Shown here piece after piece: positions 56,869 to 64,000 of a stretch of DNA of 64,000 bases. Made by a program: the position numbers and the translations under genes. The DNA comes from Absidia repens (taxonomy: Eukaryota; Mucoromycota; Mucoromycetes; Mucorales; Cunninghamellaceae): assembly GCA_002105175.1 (NCBI GenBank), contig MCGE01000009.1, positions 434,001-498,000 of the forward strand. The letters are read 5' to 3'. Numbering within the stretch: the stretch's first letter is position 1; each line of letters starts with the position of its first letter. Under the pieces are notes generated by a model, which saw nothing but the letters and a program-made list of their open reading frames with translations, searched no databases and was not told where the DNA came from.

Positions 56869-57586
56869 TGTTTAAAGTGGTGTAAACAAAAAATAACGGA
56901 AAGAAAGAAGGGAAAAAAGTGAGGACTAAAACTTGTGAAAAGAAAGGATATTCAAAATTAAATCCCCGCTTTGGTCAATGGGCATAAGTACTTCGAGCCT
57001 ATTTATGATTTTTTGACCTGTGAATATCTCAGACAAGATGCTGCCCCTGAATATATTTGATTTTAAATTAGGCAAGCTTGCCCTCGTTTTAAAACACTTG
57101 AAAACAAAAAAGGGGTTCATTGAAGAGTGGGGTAACCTGGTAGGTATAATTGTCAAATGGACCATCCAACAGTCAAATCAAATTCCATTGCCCCTGAATC
57201 ATCAACACTAGGTCCCTCTTTGTCGTTGGAAATCTTGGTTATAATTGAAATTAAATAGGGTCAGTGTATCGAATGCACAATATCTTCGTACAGTATGATG
57301 CCATTGACAATATTAAAGTGGGTGATAATGGTAAAGTATAAATGAAATCGATCAAAAAAAAAAAAAATCAATGGAACCACAGACTTGCAAGGATGCACAT
57401 ACTAACGATTTCTCCTTGTGCATAAGCACAGACGCATTATTTGAAGATGCGGGATCTAAAAATATAAATTCTTTTCTCTCTCTTTTTTTTTTTCTTTTTT
57501 TTTTTTTGTTTCTTTACCTTTCTTTATTCTTTTTAGTCATTCAACATATTTTTTTTATCTCCTCTCCTTTACATTTTTTATATGCC
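56869..57586. promoter_or_regulatory. Divergent region between VTI1 and TEAD-type factor genes
   Basis: 718 bases between divergent start codons. The side next to the TEAD gene carries long T-rich tracts (57478-57560). In-frame ATGs upstream of 57587 would only add residues encoded by those tracts. Confidence 0.45.
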
Positions 57587-59759
57587 ATGCTAGCTTGTGC
57601 TCAGGATCTATTTTTCAACAATGACAAATCTTTACCGCGACCAGATTCTTTTCAGCCAATCTCTTCTTCAGTGCAACAACAGCAACAGCCGCAACAACAA
57701 CAACAACAACAACAACAGCCGCAACAACAACAACGAACAAACACGAGTCTTCAACATATGAAACTTGGTAAAAAATCTCATATGAACTCCCAGCATCCCT
57801 CTGAAAAGGATAAAGAAGAAGTAAGTTTATATTATTTGTATCAAGTGATGATTTCAATATCATTGTTTATTGTTTGAACACGCTCTCACTCCTTTACCCT
57901 CTCTTTTCATTTTATTTCTTTAGCAAGTATGGCCACCTGAAGTTGAAGCTTCTTTTATTGAAGGTAAGCTATTTGATTTACCGTTTATACCAAAGAAAAA
58001 CACGCTCATTCTATCTTTCGTTTTTTTCAATAGCTTTGGAAACTATACCCAAATTAGGTCGGCGCAAAATTTTAGTCAATGGCAAACCTTGTGGTAAGAA
58101 ATCACTCCCCAAACCCTCTCTATTTCCACTATGAGATTCTTTCACTTTCCACTCCAAAAAACACAGAATCTCTATTTGGAATGATTAAATATTTATTATT
58201 ATTTTTTTTTTTTTTTTGGTATCCAGGGCGCAACGAATTAATTTCGGATTTCATATTCCGCAAGACTTCTAAAGTACGAACAAGAAAACAAGTCTCCTCT
58301 CACATTCAAGTCTTGAAAAACACTCGGAAGAACGATCCTCACTGTACGTATTACTGACACTATATATATTATATATCTATATATTGGGTGGTTGCTAACG
58401 ATATATTGTTTTATATATATAGTTATGCGTTTACTGACTGACTCTATGGATCTGGAAGATGAATTTGTACATCGCAAAATACCAAAAACAACCAGCAGCA
58501 AAAGACCCCAACAAAAGCATCATCATCAACGTCAACAACGTCAACTACAACAACCTTCATTTTTCCACCACCAACATTATCATCACAACACGTCACTGGG
58601 GAAACTTGCCACCTCTTCCTCCATATCTTCTGATGAATCCTCAATTCATTCTTCACCATCGCCGGCCGACTACGTGTTTGATATGATGCATGGTGATGAC
58701 CATGCGCTCTCTATGCTGGACATGAAAGACCCTTTTTATGATACGTTACACCATCCACTTTTTGATACTACGACTGGTATGCTAGGGAACGACGCGCCAA
58801 CAAGTCAACCTTCTACTTCCTCGTCTAGCTTGGTGTCTGGTTTACCTTCTCGATTCACTGATTTAGCCACCACCAGTAATACAGCACAATCATCATCATC
58901 ATCTGCAGGATCTCCGTCTTGTTTTGGTTTGTTGCCGATGGACGCCACCAACACAACTTCCCCCTCCGTCTCCTCTTCTGGACAGCTTCTTTCTCTGAAC
59001 AATATGGGCGGTCTTCAACAAACTGATGGAATGGAACAGCAAAATCCGCCATCCTATTATCCTTACCAAGAGCAACATCATTACAACGGAACTCCTGCCA
59101 TAGTAGAACAGTTAACTCCCTCATGCAAGTGGGAACATGGAAATAATCAATCACAAGAAAATTCAAATGCACCTCCACAGCAACACAAATGGAAAGAAAA
59201 TTATCCACCACAGCAACTACAACAACAACAACAGCAATATATCAACCATAGAAATGTATCTTCAGCACCCATACCATCAATATATTCATTATCCGCGTCG
59301 TATTATTTGGATCAGGTGGGACAAGGTCAATCAACAGAAGTCTTATCTCACCCTCATATACCTACTGGGATGCCATTCAGTACAAATACCACTACCGCAG
59401 ACCACACTCATACAATTCCTATGACAACAATGCCTCCACCATCCTACAATGCACCTTTATGGCCAAGTTATCTGTGTTTATATTTGGAGCATACGTCTGC
59501 TGCTGCTGCTGCTGCTGCTGCATCAACCTCATCATCATCATCATCAGCAGCATCAACTTTAGAATCTGTCTCCGCTTCCAGCTCTGGTTATTCTCATACA
59601 CTGGTCCAGCTTCCCCATTGCTTCCCAGCCACCGAATCAAGTCAGTTACACCACTCCTCCACAAGTCTCAAGAAAAGGTATCATTCTTTAATGCAAATTC
59701 ATCCATCCTTATCGTCACTTTCTTCTGACGTCACTCTGTTTGCCAAGGTATGTCGTCCC

Positions 59760-59791
<32 letters not shown>

Positions 59792-60385
59792 GCTGCGTAT
59801 CCTATATACACATATAAGGAAACTATGGGGAGGTAGGGAGGGGAGGATAAGGGAAAAGACGGACTTGAGTTCAAAAAAGGATGGCAACTCAAGTGCCCAA
59901 TTTTTTTTTTTGTTTTTTGAATATAGATGAAACTGGATCTGAATTTCAACATGGACGATTTTTTCTTCAACAACACGTGTTTTTTCGAATCCAAGGATCG
60001 TCGTATGATTGAATGCACCACCACGATTTATTCTTTTGGCAATATTGTGTTGGAATCCAAGGAAATGCAGCAAGCGTTATGGATTGGCGAGGACAAGTAC
60101 CTATACAATTTTGTTTTTGTCAATCAATTTTTTGATGCGTTTATGAAAGGCATCCGGTCATTACAGTCCTGGGATGAAGTCGATATTGCGATTCACAACT
60201 TGTGCATCATCCAAGTGTTTGAAGATATGGAAGTCAAATGTCAGGCGGCTCTAGATCAAGAAACGGCAACAACTTTGTCAAATAAGAAGGATGGCGACAG
60301 CAACCACGATCTCCTCGCCTTGGTTTATGAATTTGAACGTGGCCAAGGGACAATTGAAATGACTTCTATGCGTGATGCTTTATGA
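57587..60385 (+). CDS. TEA/ATTS-domain transcription factor (TEC1/AbaA/TEAD family)
   Basis: Developmental regulator family. Six exons: 57587-57820, 57924-57963, 58034-58093, 58227-58343, 58423-59747 and 59927-60385; 744 residues. The TEA domain (about residues 79-150) reads [59 protein letters not shown] and [17 protein letters not shown], all three helices present. The N-terminus and the ~400-residue middle are Gln-, Ser- and His-rich; an eight-Ala run near residue 550 is encoded by GCT/GCC repeats. The C-terminal ~150 residues ([53 protein letters not shown]) resemble the cofactor-binding beta-sandwich of TEAD proteins. In filamentous fungi such factors control conidiation and hyphal growth. 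Confidence 0.92.
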
Positions 60386-61529
60386 TTAGAGATTTAGAAA
60401 ACGATGCTACCCCCATCCCCTCCAACGTTTTGATGACAGGATTATATCAACTAGATATGATTTTACCGCCTTTACGTTACCTATTAGAGATAGTATAGTT
60501 TGCATCCCTCTCCCTCGCCCTCACTCCACTCTTTTTTTTCTATTTTTATTTTTTATTTTTACACTCTATATACATAGTACTACATATTTATTTACTTTAT
60601 TCTTCTTGATTCTCTTTATAACATTCATCTTTATTAAACAAACAAAACCTACTACTGCTATTACATTACATTTATGCATGTCTCTTTATTTTTTGTGAAC
60701 TTTTGGTCTCGGAATAGAAAACAAATATCACACGTCTCTCCAGTGTATTTTTGTATAGACGACTGTAGACGTGTGTGTATGTGACAAATCATAGTGACAA
60801 ATTTGCAGTATACTTGAACTGATATGTTTTCTGTAATTTCGTGAATAAAAAAAAAAAAAAATTTTTTTTGAAGAACAATGTCCACCATCCGTAATAGTTC
60901 ATCACATCTTTTTTCAGATCATGCAGATCTTTTTTTTTTTTTTTTTCAATCCCCAATGTACTTCTAATTTATATTTTCAACCCGTCCCCCCATTCTTTAC
61001 GACACACGGTGATAGCGTGCTCTCCAAAACGCAACGTATATAGATAGTGATCTAAAAATAGGAAATCCAGTTCTCTGAGATGAGACCCTTACCCAATCAA
61101 TCTCATTGTTACCCCTTTTTTTCCGCAACGCCCATCGGACTTTTATAGTTCAATTCCCAGTTCGCATGAATTTGCTCTGCTGCCCCTAAACAACCATTCT
61201 GCTACCCAGCCCGCAAATCGACACATTTCATAAAGTAAAGACAATGGTTTATTGAAGTTACATATAAGAAGAAAAAAAAAATGAAGAAAAAAGAGAGAGA
61301 GAGAAAGACGTGGAAGGTGCAATGGTTTAAACTAATGAGTGGTGGGTGTAGGTGGGTGTAATTATAATATTGCTGTATAGGGTAAAATAATAATAGTAGA
61401 GTTTGATAATGTAGGAGGTAAACAAAAAAAAAGAATAAGGAAATATATACAGAGGGACTAATATAGGAAGTAAAGGGGGAAGCGAGATAGGTATATAATA
61501 AAAAGGATATGTAACAAACTAAATAAATA
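60386..61529. other. Convergent 3' region, TEAD/FYVE
   Basis: About 1.1 kb between convergent genes. Homopolymer runs occur near 60850 and 60931. No repeat copy and no gene recognised. Confidence 0.45.
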
Positions 61530-63804
61530 TCAACGAGTGGACACAGAAGAGATAGCCTGGATGAAACAAGTATCACATATTCGGTACCATTTGCAACTTT
61601 TTTCTTGATTCACATGGTCCATGTTGAAGAGGGGTAACCTATTGCCACTATGCCGTTGGCAAATAATTTTCCCACATCTACCCAAAAAAAAAAAAAAGGA
61701 AAGGACAATTTTTTTTTGGTTGGTATCTATACAGTAGTGGTTATGTGTATATATTGTTACCTGCGGCAATGATGTTTTCGTTGGAACAAAGTAAACCTAG
61801 TCAAACAACGGTCCACCTGATCATCATGTTGACATTGATCCACAAACAAATCGGGCATCCATCGATTCTTGGGTAATAATACAAAGTTGGTCTTTCGGTC
61901 CTTGGGTGATAAATGGACTTGGTATTGATGAAGAATCAAATTGTCCTGTTGAGAGGTGGATGGCATGGTACAAGAAGCAGACTCCTATAAATATAAACAG
62001 ATACATATAAAAGAAATGCTATGGGTGATCCCCCCCGTGCTTTTTTTTTTTTTTTTTTTTTTTTTGTTACCTGATCTGATATTGGATTGCCCATGATAAT
62101 ACCAAAACCTGCAATCACCATTTCAATGCCACCAGCTGGATGTTGGAAAACATAAATCATATCGCCTGTTCCCACATCTGCACTCAGTAGCATCCCCGCC
62201 CGCCATCTTGTTTTATAGACAAAGGTATCGTTTTCCATAGAAGTGAGCGCCGATTCCAATCCTTTCCGCAAATGGCCATACCACCTTGACAATAAAAAAG
62301 GCTGTGACGGTGATGGTGGTGATGGTTGTTGTTGTTGTTGTTTTGATTTTTCAGGTGGTATCGTTGCTGTCGGTGGTGATGGTGATTTCATATCCAGGTC
62401 CGCCATCAATTCGTCCAAAGAAGCCAACATGAATGATTGCTGTTGACCTGCAACATCGCATTCCCGTAACCGATCTTGGTACTGTTTTTCTCGTTCATAG
62501 AATTGATCTTGCACGGTGGAAGCCAGTGATACTAATGAGCGGACATGGCTTTCGGCGCTGAGAAGTTCGGTCGATAGGTATTCCAAGTATTCGGATTGTT
62601 TCACCAATGAGGCCATCAGTCCCATGAATTTTCGACGCCAAGCATCATCGTCGTCGTCGTCCTCCAATGAGCCCATATTGTCATCATCACCATCTATCGT
62701 CATCCATGGCTGTTGCTGCTGTTGCGGTGCTAAGCTGTTGCTGTTGTTGTTATTGTATAAAGTTGTCGGAGCATCGGTCAATAAATCGGTAGGGTGCCAC
62801 AGTGGTTGGATCGACGCTTCTTTTTCTGCCAATTGGGAAGAGGACAACGTGTTGAACATAGATTTCGTAAGCAAAGCAGAATCTTCCTTTTCGTTGTATA
62901 CTCGTTGCTGTATCGCCAAGTCTTGTTCAGTTTGTAAATAAATCCATGGTTGATGGTGATGGAGAGCAATAAAGTTACTGTTGTTGTTGTTGTTGTTGTG
63001 GGTACTGGTAACACCGTGAGTAAGTGCTGTCGTCGTCGTTGTCCAAGCGTTATGAGCCACGTGCTGGTCAGGCGCTGTATGATGTCGTTTATGCTTCATT
63101 TTCGTTTCTTTCATATTCGCCGTGGCTTCATCCCAAAATAATTCACGGACATGAAACGCCTGCATAGCCCTTGTGATACCAGTGATATTGGCACGTACAA
63201 TTTCAAAGTCATCAGGCAGCAGATCATCATCACCATCGCCATCCCATAGTGTATCATTGTTGTCCCCCACACCAGTGCCTGCACTAATAGTTGTTGTTGA
63301 TGTATCAAGATGATTTCCTTTTCCGTCAGTGTTTCCATAGCTGTTGTGTCGTCGTCGAAGATTCATTTTGTTGTTGTTGAATAGTATGTCCTGACGATGC
63401 TGAGGGCTGGCTTTTGGGGGGATTTTCAGTTCGGTATGATAGAGTCGATCTTGATGTTGTATATCGGGTTTTTTCAAGCAATGAGTATGATGATCAAGTT
63501 GGAAGATATGTTTATTGGCACTTTTGGGTGTGATTGGTTCATCGTCGGATAAAGAAGATCGAGTTAAAATACTATGTCTGTTGTTGATCTTTTCTGTCGA
63601 GGTTTGTCGAGGAGATAAGATTGACTGTTCTTGTTTGGGAGATGAATGACTTTGTCTATTGCCAGTAAAGATCTAATTATAGAAGAAGAATTAGTATATG
63701 AATATATTATCAGGGAAATGATAACAGCTTACTTTGTTTGATTCAAGGGACACATCAGAAAGTAAAGGATTGTTCAAAGAGAAGGTGTAAGCGTATGGTT
63801 GCAT
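61530..63804 (-). CDS. FYVE zinc-finger protein with long low-complexity N-terminus
   Basis: Predicted PI3P-binding endosomal protein. Four exons: 63733-63804, 62071-63672, 61761-61984 and 61530-61677; 681 residues. The N-terminal ~300 residues are polar and disordered, with Asp, Asn, Gln and His runs. A helical part (FMGLMASLVKQSEYLEYLST, AESHVRSLVSLASTVQDQFY) suggests a coiled coil. The FYVE finger is C-terminal: WMPDLF (WxxD), LFQRKHHCRRCGKIICQRH (basic PI3P patch) and WYRICDTCF. Two departures from the consensus are visible. The first Cys pair is spaced by eight residues (CQHDDQVDRC) instead of two, and His replaces the sixth Cys (CQRH), a change seen in some fungal FYVE fingers. No lipid kinase, GAP or RING domain accompanies it. 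The specific orthologue is not identified. Confidence 0.85.
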
Positions 63805-64000
63805 TAGAGATGGTGTGTATTGAAAAAGGAGAAGAATAACTGATAAAAAGGTATAAAAAGGTTCAAAAAGGACAAGATTGTATGACTATGTGATAAGAAG
63901 GGAAAACCATCACGATCTTGTGGAAAAAAAAAGAGAAAATAAGAAAATCGGCAGAGAAAAGAAGAAAAAAGTGGGATTCAGCCGTCTCCCCTTTTAATTT
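63805..64000. promoter_or_regulatory. Upstream region of the FYVE gene (window edge)
   Basis: A-rich + strand (T- and CT-rich in the gene's sense), like other leaders in this window. Nothing else can be called before the window ends. Confidence 0.35.

Noticed and set aside
57371..57586. N-terminal extension of the TEAD-type protein
   Set aside because: The extra 72 residues are mostly Phe and Leu encoded by T-rich leader sequence; the ATG at 57587 is more credible.
1..64000. tRNA or rRNA genes, CRISPR arrays, bacterial operons
   Set aside because: No T-loop/anticodon arrangement, rRNA core motif or spaced repeat array was seen; gene structure is eukaryotic throughout.

Overview
This window is nuclear DNA from a fungus, most likely a member of the Mucorales (early-diverging, zygomycete-type fungi). 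The evidence is: (i) many short GT-AG introns with CT-rich leaders; (ii) fungal core genes such as DEF1, SLM1, a DFD-type flippase-kinase homologue, ERG25 and a TEAD factor; and (iii) a tRNA ligase gene that encodes only the sealing domain, an arrangement reported for Mucorales in place of the trifunctional Trl1 of other fungi. I cannot name the genus. All gene models below were spliced by eye from GT/AG sites and reading-frame continuity.

Layout. 0-5 kb: ribosomal protein eL20 (-), two copies of a dispersed repeat, and a glycolipid transfer protein gene (-). 5-11.7 kb: DEF1 (+), a decayed gene with in-frame stops, and a SAM methyltransferase (+). 11.7-17.5 kb: a repeat copy, ribosomal protein uL3 (-) sharing a 223-bp divergent promoter with mitochondrial uS11m (+), then mitochondrial EF-P (+). 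17.7-24.2 kb: three membrane-lipid genes in a row, an Fpk1/NRC-2-type kinase (+), phosphatidylserine synthase (+) and SLM1-like (-). 24.9-34.7 kb: a short-chain dehydrogenase (+), a repeat copy, a CLC chloride transporter with about 20 exons (-), gamma-butyrobetaine dioxygenase (-) and a secreted beta-trefoil-like protein (-). 35-43.7 kb: a TALE homeodomain factor (-), ERG25 (+), a repeat copy and a Rab2-like GTPase (-). 44.6-64 kb: a DYRK kinase (+), a double Zn2Cys6 factor (+), the RNA ligase (+), a repeat copy, VTI1 (-), a TEA-domain factor (+) and a FYVE protein (-).

There are no operons, CRISPR arrays or recognisable tRNA or rRNA genes. The most notable unexplained structure is a diverged repeat family of 0.45-1 kb, seen in six copies, rich in AATAAA-type signals. 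Four of the six copies lie between convergent gene pairs. Other points of interest are an 11-nt microexon carrying the Rab P-loop, start-codon introns in both cytosolic ribosomal protein genes with a shared CCAT-rich motif, a GC-AG intron in the kinase gene, a 99-nt in-frame stop-free intron in the dehydrogenase, and a 48-A tract flanked by an 8-bp direct repeat.
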